Shown piece by piece: positions 7,980 through 15,575 of a stretch of 64,000 nt of DNA. The notes under the pieces were generated by a model. It did not search any database. It had not been told where the DNA came from and saw nothing but the letters and a program-made list of their open reading frames with translations. The position numbers and the translations under genes were made by a program. Positions within the stretch are counted from its first letter, which is position 1. Every line of letters starts with the position of its first letter. The stretch is from Syntrophobotulus glycolicus DSM 8271 (lineage in GTDB: Bacteria; Bacillota; Desulfitobacteriia; Desulfitobacteriales; Syntrophobotulaceae), in assembly GCF_000190635.1 (NCBI RefSeq), contig NC_015172.1, forward strand, positions 1,674,001 to 1,738,000. The letters are read 5' to 3'.

Positions 7980-8381
7980 ATGCCGGCTAAGATTCAACAT
8001 TACGCGAAATTCCTCAAGTACTGCCTGGTAGGGGGCGTGAATACAGCGGTTGATCTGATTCTTTTCTTTCTGCTCTCTCTGATCGGGGCTCCTTTGCTCA
8101 TTGCGCAATGCGTAGGGTATTCAGGCGGTTTCTTCAATAGCTTTATATTGAATCGAAAATGGACCTTTCAGACATATGGTCCGTCAGGAAGGCAATTCAT
8201 CCGGTTTATCGGACTCAACCTGTTTACTCTAGCCTTGACTTACGGGGCAATTGTCGGGCTCCATGACCAGCTGCAATGGCCGCTTATGATCAGTAAAATC
8301 ATTTCAACTGTTTTATGTACGGGGATCAATTACACCGGCAGCCGTTTATGGGTGTTTTCTGATCCGGCGGCAAGCATATAA
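7980..8381 (+). CDS. GtrA-family membrane protein
   Basis: A 133-residue protein with four hydrophobic helices and the GtrA signature: FLKYCLVGGVNT at the start, FFNSFILNRKWTF in the middle and a final NYTGSRLWVF. GtrA proteins are thought to move polyprenyl-phosphate sugars across the membrane for O-antigen, wall acid or arabinogalactan modification. ATG 7980 was chosen because GAGGAGG lies upstream; an upstream in-frame ATG at 7941 would add 13 hydrophilic residues overlapping the GT2 gene. Co-transcribed with the GT2 enzyme, its expected partner. Confidence 0.9.
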   Translation: MPAKIQHYAKFLKYCLVGGVNTAVDLILFFLLSLIGAPLLIAQCVGYSGGFFNSFILNRKWTFQTYGPSGRQFIRFIGLNLFTLALTYGAIVGLHDQLQWPLMISKIISTVLCTGINYTGSRLWVFSDPAASI

Positions 8382-8411
8382 ATCATGATGAAGAAAAGAA
8401 GGGCTGGGAAA

Positions 8412-9086
8412 ATGAAAATATTGTTCATTAAGAATGAAATGGGAAGTCGGAAAAAAATATTCGCTGTGTTGAGAAAAGAAGGGTACACGGTTGAGGCTGC
8501 CTATGATGAAGAGTCAGGCTTCAGTAAAGCGGCAGCCGGTGATTTTGATGTTATTGTTTTATATTTGCACAGTCCGAATGAAGACAGGGTTGCTTTTATC
8601 AGGGACCTCCGTGACCTGGGAATTTCCACTCCATTAATTGTTTTAGGTGATGATGGTCATTCAGGAGACAAGGTGGCCGTCTTAGATGCCGGTGCGGATG
8701 ATTGTCTGGTTACCCCCTTGGATATGGATGAATTTATGGCCAGATTAAGGGTACTCTCAAGAAGAAGAAATCAAGCCATAATCGAAAATAAACTTGAAGC
8801 GGCAGGACTGGTTTTAGACCCTTTAAAATGTGTGGTCATGAAAAAAAATCAGACGATCAAATTAAGTTTAAAAGAAACCTTGCTGCTTGAAATCTTAATG
8901 CGCAATACCGGGAAAGTGGTGACCAGAGAACAGCTCTTTGATCGTGTCTGGGGTTATTGTTCTAAAAATGAGCTTTCCAATGTTGATTTATACGTGTATT
9001 ATTTGAGAAAGAAATTGAGCAAAACATCGATCGGGACTGTACGTGGGATTGGGTATTTCTTTGAACAGAATCTTGATGCCGTATAA
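8412..9086 (+). CDS. Atypical OmpR-family response regulator with degenerate receiver
   Basis: A 224-residue protein with receiver (1-118) plus OmpR winged helix (~128-220, ending in VRGIGYFFE). The receiver has lost all canonical phosphorylation residues: the acidic pair is Lys7-Asn8, the phospho-acceptor position is Tyr51 (VIVLYLHSP instead of ..LDLMLP), the conserved Thr is Gly79 and the conserved Lys is Thr101. It therefore should not be phosphorylated in the normal way and may act constitutively or through ligand or partner binding, as known for atypical regulators. No kinase is adjacent. Start 8412 was preferred for the upstream AAGGG; ATG 8385 lacks a ribosome site. It follows gtrA by 30 bp and precedes a CheV-type gene. 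Confidence 0.88.
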   Translation: MKILFIKNEMGSRKKIFAVLRKEGYTVEAAYDEESGFSKAAAGDFDVIVLYLHSPNEDRVAFIRDLRDLGISTPLIVLGDDGHSGDKVAVLDAGADDCLVTPLDMDEFMARLRVLSRRRNQAIIENKLEAAGLVLDPLKCVVMKKNQTIKLSLKETLLLEILMRNTGKVVTREQLFDRVWGYCSKNELSNVDLYVYYLRKKLSKTSIGTVRGIGYFFEQNLDAV

Positions 9087-9193
9087 ACAGAGAAAGGATA
9101 AGTCATCAAAAAAGTTTGATCAGGCCTGGAGAAGGATAATGAAAGCAAAATATCGAATATAATGGGAAAAGAAGAAAGCAAAGGATGAAGATC

Positions 9194-10093
9194 ATGAGTG
9201 AGATTTTGTTGGAATCCGGAACAGGCGAAGTCGAAATACTCGAATTTATAATCAGCGGCAGATTTTATGCGATTAATGTCATTAAGGTGAAAGAAGTTTT
9301 AGATATCCAATCGATGAAAATAACGAAGATTCCCCTTGCCAATCCCGCCATAGCGGGTTTGATTCTCAACAGGGGTGAAGTGGTCACTTTAATCGATTTG
9401 AAATATGTTTTAGACCAGGAGAAAACAGAAAACTGGACAAAAGTCATCATCTGTGAATTTAATCAGCTAAAGGTTGCTTTTACAATCGATGATATTACCA
9501 GCGTGCACCGAATAAAATGGGAACAAATCTTAAAACCGGAAACCTTATCGGCTGATTCTCTGGTCACCGGGAATATTATTTTGGGTGATAAGCTGGTTCT
9601 TTTCCTGGATTTTGAAAAAATCGTAACAGATATTTCCCCGAATACCGGAATAAATGAACATAGAATAGCCAATATTCAGACCAAAGACAGATCGGAGATC
9701 AAAATCCTTTTAGCGGACGATTCCCCGCTGATCAGAGCCTTGTTAAGGGATACTCTGACGAAGACCGGTTTTCAACATCTGAACATCTTTGACGACGGAA
9801 AACAGCTGCTGGATCATTTGTTGAATTTATTCGAGACGAAAGGAGAAAACTTTATTGAGGATGTTCAACTGGTGATTACAGATATTGAGATGCCGACAAT
9901 GGATGGGCATACTTTGACCAGGAGAATTAAAGAGCATTCCAGCCTGAACAAGCTGCCGGTGATTATTTTCTCCTCTCTGATTACCGATGATTTAAAACAC
10001 AAGGGGGTCTCAGTCGGGGCGGACGCCCAGCTGAGTAAGCCGGAGATCGGAGAGTTAATCAATACTGTCGATCAATTACTTCTGAAAAACTGA
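9194..10093 (+). CDS. cheV: CheV-type chemotaxis coupling protein (CheW + receiver)
   Basis: A 299-residue protein with a CheW domain (~1-150; starts SEILLESGT, then EFIISGRFYAINVIKVKEVL) and a receiver domain (~165-298) with an intact site: LLADDSP, phospho-Asp in VITDIEMPTMDG and Lys in QLSKPE. CheV couples chemoreceptors to CheA and adapts through its own phosphorylation. No other chemotaxis or flagellar gene is in the window, so it acts with partners encoded elsewhere. ATG 9194 was chosen since AAAGGA is well spaced; ATG 9185 is the alternative, three codons longer. The gene directly upstream encodes a phosphorylation-dead regulator, an unusual pairing. Confidence 0.88.
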   Translation: MSEILLESGTGEVEILEFIISGRFYAINVIKVKEVLDIQSMKITKIPLANPAIAGLILNRGEVVTLIDLKYVLDQEKTENWTKVIICEFNQLKVAFTIDDITSVHRIKWEQILKPETLSADSLVTGNIILGDKLVLFLDFEKIVTDISPNTGINEHRIANIQTKDRSEIKILLADDSPLIRALLRDTLTKTGFQHLNIFDDGKQLLDHLLNLFETKGENFIEDVQLVITDIEMPTMDGHTLTRRIKEHSSLNKLPVIIFSSLITDDLKHKGVSVGADAQLSKPEIGELINTVDQLLLKN

Positions 10094-10150
10094 GATAATC
10101 AATACCAGGAAGAGGAACCTTTCTTTTTCCACGATTTAAGGAGAACAAAA

Positions 10151-11179
10151 ATGGGCATGAAGTTTATCAAGAAGATACCTGCCGCAGACGAGATCAAGGA
10201 ACAAATGCCTTTGCCGGAGCATATCCGGGAAATTAAAGCGCAAAGAGACCAGGACCTGAGAAAAATCTTCTGCAATGAAGACGACCGGTTTATTTTGATC
10301 GTTGGCCCTTGTTCGGCCGATCATGAAGATTCCGTATGTGAATACATAGAAAAGCTGGCTCAAGTACAGGATCGCGTCAAAGATAACATTTTCGTCATTC
10401 CCAGGATCTATACCAATAAGCCCCGCACAACAGGAGAAGGGTATAAGGGTATGGCTCATCAGCCCGATCCGAGTAAAGAACCTGATTTATATGAGGGCAT
10501 AAAGGCGATCAGAAGACTGCATATTAAGGCCTTAAGTGAATTCTATATGCCGGCCGCTGATGAAATGCTTTATCCGGAAAACTATACGTATTTGTCCGAT
10601 GTCATCGGATACAATGCGATTGGGGCCCGCTCCGTCGAAAATCAGCAGCACAGACTGGCTGTAAGCGGAGTCAGTACGCCGGTAGGGATGAAAAATCCGA
10701 CAAGCGGAGATCTGTCCGTCATGCTGAATTCCATAGTGGCGGCCCAGCAAGGGCATAGTTTCATTTATAACGGCTGGGAGGTTGCCACAACGGGTAATCC
10801 TTTCGCCCACGCCATTTTAAGGGGTGCCGTAGACTCGTATGGCAGGAATATTCCCAATTATCATTATGAGGATTTGATCAATATCTCTTCCGAATACGAA
10901 AAGCGTCAGCTCTTCAATCCGGCCATCATTGTTGATACAAATCACGCCAATTCAATGAAGCTTTATTATGAACAGCCCAGAATCGCGAGGGAAATCCTAA
11001 TGAGCAGGAGGTATGACAGCCTTCTGAAAAAAATGATTAAAGGGTTAATGATTGAGAGTTATCTTGTTGAGGGCAGGCAAGGTATTGAGGAAAATGTTTA
11101 TGGCAAGTCCATCACTGATGCTTGTCTTGGCTGGGAAAGTACCGAGAAGCTGATCTATTTTATCGCTGAAAATATCTAA
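10151..11179 (+). CDS. aroF: 3-deoxy-7-phosphoheptulonate (DAHP) synthase, class I
   Basis: A 342-residue enzyme condensing phosphoenolpyruvate and erythrose 4-phosphate, the first step of aromatic amino acid synthesis. Class I (AroFGH) features are IVGPCSADH, PRTTGEGYKGM, the GARSVENQQHR segment, GMKNPTSGD and DTNHANSMK, including the metal-binding Cys and His. TAAGGAG lies before ATG 10151. It is monocistronic and ends at a strong terminator. The presence of an E. coli-type class I enzyme, together with the separate AroH-type chorismate mutase at 39290, implies that here the two activities are not fused. Feedback effector is not readable. Confidence 0.94.
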   Translation: MGMKFIKKIPAADEIKEQMPLPEHIREIKAQRDQDLRKIFCNEDDRFILIVGPCSADHEDSVCEYIEKLAQVQDRVKDNIFVIPRIYTNKPRTTGEGYKGMAHQPDPSKEPDLYEGIKAIRRLHIKALSEFYMPAADEMLYPENYTYLSDVIGYNAIGARSVENQQHRLAVSGVSTPVGMKNPTSGDLSVMLNSIVAAQQGHSFIYNGWEVATTGNPFAHAILRGAVDSYGRNIPNYHYEDLINISSEYEKRQLFNPAIIVDTNHANSMKLYYEQPRIAREILMSRRYDSLLKKMIKGLMIESYLVEGRQGIEENVYGKSITDACLGWESTEKLIYFIAENI

Positions 11180-11190
11180 AGGAAACCTTG

Positions 11191-11231
11191 AGAAAAACCT
11201 CTGGGAGAGTAATCCTTCAGAGGTTTTTCTG
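11191..11231 (+). terminator. Intrinsic terminator after DAHP synthase
   Basis: AGAAAAACCTCTG at 11191-11203 pairs with CAGAGGTTTTTCT at 11218-11230, a 13-bp stem with T-rich 3' side. Confidence 0.9.
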
Positions 11232-11279
11232 ATCTAAAGATCTTCGCAAGGGAATAATTTAAAATAATATAAAACAAAG

Positions 11280-11299
11280 AATAATTATAAATAATTATT
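11280..11299. promoter_or_regulatory. Perfect 20-bp palindrome, possible PerR/Fur-type operator
   Basis: AATAATTAT, two bases, ATAATTATT: a perfect inverted repeat about 50 bp upstream of the rubrerythrin -35 box. Its AT-only composition and size resemble PerR/Fur boxes, and rubrerythrin is a classical peroxide-stress gene. Assignment to PerR is inference. Confidence 0.45.
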
Positions 11300-11349
11300 T
11301 AATGGAAAGAATTTTAGTGATATTGCTTGATAATGGCGTTAAACCGGGT

Positions 11350-11378
11350 TTGAACAGCAGCAGGGAATATCTTAATAT
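11350..11378 (+). promoter_or_regulatory. SigA-type promoter for rubrerythrin
   Basis: TTGAAC (11350-11355), 17-base spacer, TAATAT (11373-11378), 35 bases before ATG 11414. Confidence 0.6.
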
Positions 11379-11413
11379 AGTAGTGTTAATGAAATACATA
11401 TGGAGGGAACAAA

Positions 11414-11956
11414 ATGAAAAAATTTATCTGTTCAGTATGTGGTTATATCCATGAAGGAGATCAGGCCCCTGAACAATGTCCGCTCTGCAATGCCTCGTCC
11501 GACAAATTTTCTGTCTCTGAGGAAGGCGCCAAACAATGGGCTGATGAGCATAAGCTTGGTGTGGCAAAAGACGCTGATCCTGAAATATTGGAAGGATTGA
11601 GAGCGCATTTTAACGGAGAATGTACAGAAATCGGCATGTACTTGGCGATGAGCCGCCAGGCAGACAGAGAAGGATATCCGGAGGTTGCTGAAGCTTATAA
11701 GAGAATTGCCTATGAAGAAGCGGAGCATGCAGCCAAATTTGCAGAGCTGCTGGGAGAAGTCGTTTTTGATACAAGAAAGAACCTGGAATTGCGGGTTGAA
11801 GCAGAATTCGGAGCTTGTCAGGGCAAAAAGGATATCGCGGTAAGAGCAAAACAGCTCAATTATGATGCGATCCATGATACCGTCCATGAGATGTGTAAAG
11901 ATGAGGCACGCCATGGCAGGGCATTTAAAGGGCTTTTAGAAAGATATTTTGTTTAA
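11414..11956 (+). CDS. Rubrerythrin with N-terminal rubredoxin domain (reverse rubrerythrin)
   Basis: A 180-residue peroxide-reducing non-haem iron protein. The rubredoxin-like [Fe(SCys)4] site is at the N-terminus ([10 protein letters not shown] ... CPLC), and the ferritin-like diiron domain follows (~55-175) with [18 protein letters not shown] and DEARHGRAF carrying the Glu/His ligands. This domain order is reversed from classical rubrerythrin and is typical of clostridial 'reverse' rubrerythrins that detoxify H2O2 and O2 with NADH-linked rubredoxin reductases. TGGAGG precedes ATG 11414. A promoter and a 20-bp palindrome upstream suggest oxidative-stress control. Confidence 0.94.
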   Translation: MKKFICSVCGYIHEGDQAPEQCPLCNASSDKFSVSEEGAKQWADEHKLGVAKDADPEILEGLRAHFNGECTEIGMYLAMSRQADREGYPEVAEAYKRIAYEEAEHAAKFAELLGEVVFDTRKNLELRVEAEFGACQGKKDIAVRAKQLNYDAIHDTVHEMCKDEARHGRAFKGLLERYFV

Positions 11957-11958
11957 AC

Positions 11959-12297
11959 ATGAACATCCAGATTTTTGGACTGAAAAAATGCTTTGACACG
12001 CAGAAGACAGAAAGATACTTTAAAGAGAGAAAGATTCAATACCAATTTATTGACTTGAAACAAAAAGGATTGAGTAAGGGCGAACTGGAGAGTGTCCGGA
12101 AAAATATCGAGCTGAAAGACCTCATTAATCCGAAAGCTAAAGGATATGCCGGATCAAATATTGAGCAGATCAGAAGCGCGGCCGGCAAAGAGGAAATTCT
12201 ATTAAATCATCCTGCTCTTTTCAAAACACCGATTGTCCGTAACGGCAAACTGGCTACGGTCGGATATCAAGCCGAGGTTTGGAAGGACTGGGAATAG
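11959..12297 (+). CDS. ArsC/Spx-fold thioredoxin-like protein
   Basis: A 112-residue member of the arsenate reductase/Spx/YffB family. The expected Cys is in KKCFDTQKT near residue 11; the second Cys of Spx-type CxxC is absent. The conserved PI-V-R-NG segment (TPIVRNGKLATVGY) near the end is the family's cis-Pro/Arg region. A true arsenate reductase usually has extra Arg residues and an ars context, both lacking here. It starts three bases after the rubrerythrin stop, so co-transcription and a redox role are likely; substrate unknown. Confidence 0.8.
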   Translation: MNIQIFGLKKCFDTQKTERYFKERKIQYQFIDLKQKGLSKGELESVRKNIELKDLINPKAKGYAGSNIEQIRSAAGKEEILLNHPALFKTPIVRNGKLATVGYQAEVWKDWE

Positions 12298-12389
12298 CCC
12301 GGCGGTATTGTAGTCCTGTTCAATATTTTGCCGGGAATTCGTATAATAGACTGAATAAAAAGAAATATTGAGACAATTCTGAACATCGC

Positions 12390-12418
12390 TTTACTTTATC
12401 CCTTCCGTCATTTATAAT
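12390..12418 (+). promoter_or_regulatory. Promoter of the structured RNA
   Basis: TTTACT (12390-12395), 17-base spacer, TATAAT (12413-12418). The expected transcript start (~12425) is right before the 5' strand of the closing stem of the RNA. Confidence 0.65.
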
Positions 12419-12424
12419 AAAAAT

Positions 12425-12673
12425 AACCCTGACAGACCCGAAGCCCGCAAGGAGAAACCCAAAGAATGTTTCAGGTTTGTATTGAGTCTGGTATTGATCG
12501 TTCCATGGGATACCGCTTTTGGTTAACGAAACAGGGGAGTAGTTTTCAAGTCAAAAGAGTGGAGGAAGGCTAACGTTTTTAGGATTATTCACGAAATGGT
12601 TTCCGTTATGGCTCAAATGGTCATAATCTCGGAAGAGGGAGGTTCTTTGGTAAGGGCTTTCGGGTCATCAGGG
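12425..12673 (+). ncRNA. Large structured non-coding RNA, candidate raiA-class
   Basis: About 250 nt without a credible reading frame. The ends pair: CCCTGA...ACCCGAAGCCC (12427-12445) with GGGCTTTCGGGT...TCAGGG (12654-12673), a long interrupted closing helix. Inside are further hairpins, such as GGTAT/ATACC around 12491-12517 and TTATG/CATAA around 12606-12625, and long purine-rich unpaired stretches (GGAGAAACCCAAAG near 12451, GGAGGAAGGCTAACG near 12561) like the conserved single-stranded parts of known RNAs. It has its own promoter and an intrinsic terminator downstream. From memory its conserved blocks and size resemble the raiA motif RNA of Firmicutes; this identity is tentative, the structured RNA itself is well supported. 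Confidence 0.72.
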
Positions 12674-12712
12674 TGAGAATCAGGAAGAACGTAGAATATC
12701 AAAATGTCCCGC

Positions 12713-12766
12713 AGGAAAGGACAGGTCAATTCCGGTAAAACGGAGGCACCTGTCCTTTCCTCTTTT
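12713..12766 (+). terminator. Intrinsic terminator of the structured RNA transcript
   Basis: AGGAAAGGACAGGT (12713-12726) is perfectly complementary to ACCTGTCCTTTCCT (12748-12761), followed by CTTTT. It separates the RNA from the thiamine operon. Confidence 0.88.
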
Positions 12767-12807
12767 CATCAAAATGGTTTTCTGTGTGTTGACAGCAAAT
12801 AAAAATA

Positions 12808-12836
12808 TTCACATTTGATGATTTATCTGCTACAAT
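12808..12836 (+). promoter_or_regulatory. Promoter of the thiamine operon
   Basis: TTCACA (12808-12813), 17-base spacer, TACAAT (12831-12836), shortly before the TPP riboswitch. A consensus TTGACA at 12789 is not correctly spaced to this -10. Confidence 0.55.
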
Positions 12837-12856
12837 GAGAAAAAAGATATATTAAA

Positions 12857-12942
12857 GCTGGGGGTGCCAATTCTGGCTGAGAGAGACTGGCTGTCTCAAA
12901 CCCTTTGAACCTGACATGGCTAGGACCATCGTAGGGAAGCGT
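12857..12942 (+). promoter_or_regulatory. TPP riboswitch (THI box)
   Basis: The conserved blocks are all present in order: GGGGTGCC, GGCTGAGAG, ACCCTTTGAACCTGA (with the leading A of the preceding line), and GGCTAGGACCATCGTAGGGAAGC. It binds thiamine pyrophosphate and here controls thiGHECSF. A terminator hairpin directly follows, so control is probably by transcription attenuation. Confidence 0.97.
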
Positions 12943-12965
12943 TCGCATTAAAAGAATGAGAATTT

Positions 12966-13001
12966 AGGCTTTATCCTTACGGATAAAGCCTTTAAATATT
13001 T
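12966..13001 (+). terminator. Regulated terminator of the TPP riboswitch
   Basis: AGGCTTTATCC (12966-12976) and GGATAAAGCCT (12981-12991) form a perfect 11-bp stem with a four-base loop, followed by TTAAATATTTT, upstream of the thiG ribosome site. Confidence 0.85.
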
Positions 13002-13015
13002 TGGGAGGAAATGCA

Positions 13016-13789
13016 ATGAATGAAGACAGACTCAAAATCGGCCAAACTGAGCTTCAGAGCAGATTATTCATCGGTTCAGGCAAATATTCCACAAATGCCT
13101 TAATCCCTGAAATTGTGGCGAGCTCAGGAGCCCAGGTCATTACCGTAGCAGTACGGCGCGTTGACTTGGATTCCAAAGAGGAAAACATGCTGAACTACAT
13201 TCCTAAAGGATGTATTCTCATGCCCAATACTTCGGGCGCAAGAAATGCCGAAGAAGCGGTAAGAATTGCCAGGCTGGCCAGAGCAATGGGATGTGGGGAC
13301 TGGATCAAGATCGAAGTGATCTCCGATACCAAATATCTGCTGCCTGATAATCAGGAAACGATTAAGGCTACAGAAGTGTTGGCTCAAGAGGGATTTGTCG
13401 TGCTTCCCTATATGTGCCCGGATCTGATGGCGGCCAAAAGGCTGCGCGATGCCGGAGCGGCCGCGGTTATGCCTCTCGGTGCTCCGATCGGCACGAATAA
13501 AGGACTTAAGACAAAGGAACTGGTGAGAATCCTGATTGAGGAAATTGATTTGCCGGTGATTGTCGACGCCGGAATCGGCAAGCCTTCCCAGGCAGCGGAA
13601 GCGATGGAGCTGGGGGCTGCCGCAGTTCTTGTCAATACGGCAATCGCTACAGCCGGAGATCCGGCAGGCATGGGGGAGGCTTTTGCTTTAGCGGTGCAGG
13701 CCGGAAGAAAAGCTTTTCTGGCGGGAACAGGCGCAGTGACGGAATATGCGGAGGCATCTTCCCCTCTGACCGGTTTTCTAAATTCATAA
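13016..13789 (+). CDS. thiG: Thiazole synthase ThiG
   Basis: A 257-residue TIM-barrel enzyme building the thiazole phosphate of thiamine from deoxyxylulose 5-phosphate, dehydroglycine and ThiS thiocarboxylate. Seen: FIGSGKY near the start, the Lys in DWIKIEV that forms the imine with the substrate, and the phosphate loop segments [18 protein letters not shown] and VNTAIA. ATG 13016 is used because GGGAGGA (13003-13009) precedes it. First gene of the operon, directly after the TPP riboswitch terminator; ThiH is 18 bp downstream. Confidence 0.97.
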   Translation: MNEDRLKIGQTELQSRLFIGSGKYSTNALIPEIVASSGAQVITVAVRRVDLDSKEENMLNYIPKGCILMPNTSGARNAEEAVRIARLARAMGCGDWIKIEVISDTKYLLPDNQETIKATEVLAQEGFVVLPYMCPDLMAAKRLRDAGAAAVMPLGAPIGTNKGLKTKELVRILIEEIDLPVIVDAGIGKPSQAAEAMELGAAAVLVNTAIATAGDPAGMGEAFALAVQAGRKAFLAGTGAVTEYAEASSPLTGFLNS

Positions 13790-13807
13790 GGGAGACAGGT
13801 AAACATC

Positions 13808-14911
13808 ATGAGCTTTTACGATGATTTGCAAGAATTGGATCAACAATCCCTGCACAAAAAAATCCTGACCGCGGATGAAGAAGCGGTTAACAGAGCGTTA
13901 AGCAAGGAAAACCTTTCTCTGGACGATTATGCGGCACTTCTTTCACCGGCGGCAGGAGGGTATTTGGAGCAAATGGCCAAAAAAGCCCAGGAGATCACAT
14001 TCCGCCATTTCGGTAAGGTTGTCATCTTATTTGCCCCCATTTATCTGGCTAACTATTGTGTAAACCAATGTCTTTATTGCGGCTTTAATGTGCACAACCG
14101 GATTGGGCGCGGGAAATTAAATACTCTGGATGTGGCCAGAGAGTCCAAGACCGTGGCCGGAAGAGGGATTAAGAATATTCTTTTGCTGACGGGGGAGTCC
14201 AGACAGCATTCCGGAGTAGAATACATCAAAGAGTGTGTACAGGAAGCTCGAAAGTATTTTCCGTTTGTTTCCCTGGAAGTTTATCCTTTGGATGTTGAGG
14301 AATATCAGCAGCTGACAGAAAGCGGAGTGGATGGGCTGACGCTTTTCCAGGAGGCTTATGATGAGGATACCTATAAAATGATGCATCCCGGCGGTCCCAA
14401 AAGTAATTATCGTTACCGTCTGGAAGCTCCGGAGAGAGGCTGTCAGGGAGGAATAAGAAGTATGGGCATCGGGGCCCTGCTCGGGCTTCATCACTGGAGG
14501 ACGGAAGCCTTTTTTACGGCTTTACATGCCAATTTCCTGATGAAAAATTATCCGGATGTTGAAGTCAGTGTGTCTCTTCCCCGGATGAGACCCCATACCG
14601 GAAGCTTCCAGGTTCCCAGCCCGGTCAACGATAAGGATTTTGTGCAGATCATGCTGGCCCTGAGACTGTTCCTGCCTAATGTGGGAATCACGATTTCTAC
14701 CCGGGAAAGGCCGGAATTCAGAGATAATCTGATTGGGATAGGACTGACCAGGATGTCGGCGGGAGCGGTAACCGAGGTCGGAGGCTACAGCGAGAAAAAA
14801 GGCGACGGCCAGTTTGACGTTTCGGACAGCCGCAGTGTGGAAGAAATCAGACAGATGCTCTATCAAAAGGGCTTTCAGCCGGTATTCAAGGATTGGCAAA
14901 ATATAAGTTAG
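13808..14911 (+). CDS. thiH: 2-iminoacetate synthase ThiH (radical SAM)
   Basis: A 367-residue radical-SAM tyrosine lyase giving dehydroglycine for ThiG under anaerobic conditions. The [4Fe-4S]-SAM Cys residues are Cys84, Cys88 and Cys91 (C-x3-C-x2-C in ANYCVNQCLYCGF). LLTGESR, the GLTLFQEAYD and RPHTGSFQ segments fit ThiH. ThiH instead of the oxygen-dependent glycine oxidase ThiO agrees with an anaerobe. Second gene of thiGHECSF; GGGAGACAGG precedes the start. Confidence 0.97.
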   Translation: MSFYDDLQELDQQSLHKKILTADEEAVNRALSKENLSLDDYAALLSPAAGGYLEQMAKKAQEITFRHFGKVVILFAPIYLANYCVNQCLYCGFNVHNRIGRGKLNTLDVARESKTVAGRGIKNILLLTGESRQHSGVEYIKECVQEARKYFPFVSLEVYPLDVEEYQQLTESGVDGLTLFQEAYDEDTYKMMHPGGPKSNYRYRLEAPERGCQGGIRSMGIGALLGLHHWRTEAFFTALHANFLMKNYPDVEVSVSLPRMRPHTGSFQVPSPVNDKDFVQIMLALRLFLPNVGITISTRERPEFRDNLIGIGLTRMSAGAVTEVGGYSEKKGDGQFDVSDSRSVEEIRQMLYQKGFQPVFKDWQNIS

Positions 14912-14924
14912 GAGAGGAAAAGAG

Positions 14925-15575
14925 ATGACAAGTCGGACAAGACCGGTTTTCCCTGATACGGATATTTACGGGATCACCGCAGAAGAGCATTCCCGGGGAA
15001 GAGATAATGTCGAAGTCGTCGCCAGAATGCTTGATGCCGGAATCAAGCTGTTTCAATACCGGGAAAAAGACAAATCCATGCTGGAAAAATATCGTCAATG
15101 CATCAAATTAAGGGAGATGACGGCTGAGCGAGGGGCCACATTGATCGTCAATGACCATATTGATCTGGCGATCAGTGTCGAAGCGGATGGAGTACATGTG
15201 GGACAGGATGATCTGCCTCTGCCCGCGGTCAGAAGGCTGGTAGGGGAAGGGATGTTGATCGGGCTTTCGACTCACTCTCCCCAACAGGCTCAAAAGGCTG
15301 TTCTGGACGGAGCGGATTATATCGGGGTCGGACCGCTTTTCCAAACCTTTACGAAAAAAGATGTCTGTCAGCCTGTTGGCCTGGAGTACTTGGAATACGC
15401 TGTGCAGAATATTCACATTCCAATGGTGGCCATAGGCGGGATTAAACTCCACAATCTTGCTCAGGTCAAAGCAAAAGGCGCAAAGTGCATCTCTCTGGTC
15501 ACAGAGATCGTGGGGGCGGAAAATATCGAAGAGAGAGTAAACGCGATAAGAAATATTTTAAAAGGAGAATCATGA
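14925..15575 (+). CDS. thiE: Thiamine-phosphate synthase ThiE
   Basis: A 216-residue TIM-barrel enzyme joining HMP-pyrophosphate to thiazole phosphate. Motifs: [42 protein letters not shown] and AIGGIKLHN, matching substrate and phosphate sites. The N-terminus carries ~20 extra residues relative to the shortest homologs. GGAGAGGAAAAGAG precedes ATG 14925; its stop overlaps the thiC start region, so translation is coupled. Confidence 0.96.
   Translation: MTSRTRPVFPDTDIYGITAEEHSRGRDNVEVVARMLDAGIKLFQYREKDKSMLEKYRQCIKLREMTAERGATLIVNDHIDLAISVEADGVHVGQDDLPLPAVRRLVGEGMLIGLSTHSPQQAQKAVLDGADYIGVGPLFQTFTKKDVCQPVGLEYLEYAVQNIHIPMVAIGGIKLHNLAQVKAKGAKCISLVTEIVGAENIEERVNAIRNILKGES

Noticed and set aside
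12425-12673. 6S RNA as identity of the structured RNA
   Set aside because: The ends pair as in 6S, but the interior has several separate hairpins and purine-rich strands and not one long rod with a central bubble.
12789-12794. Consensus TTGACA as thiamine operon -35 box
   Set aside because: It is 36 bases from TACAAT; TTCACA at 12808 has the correct 17-base spacing.
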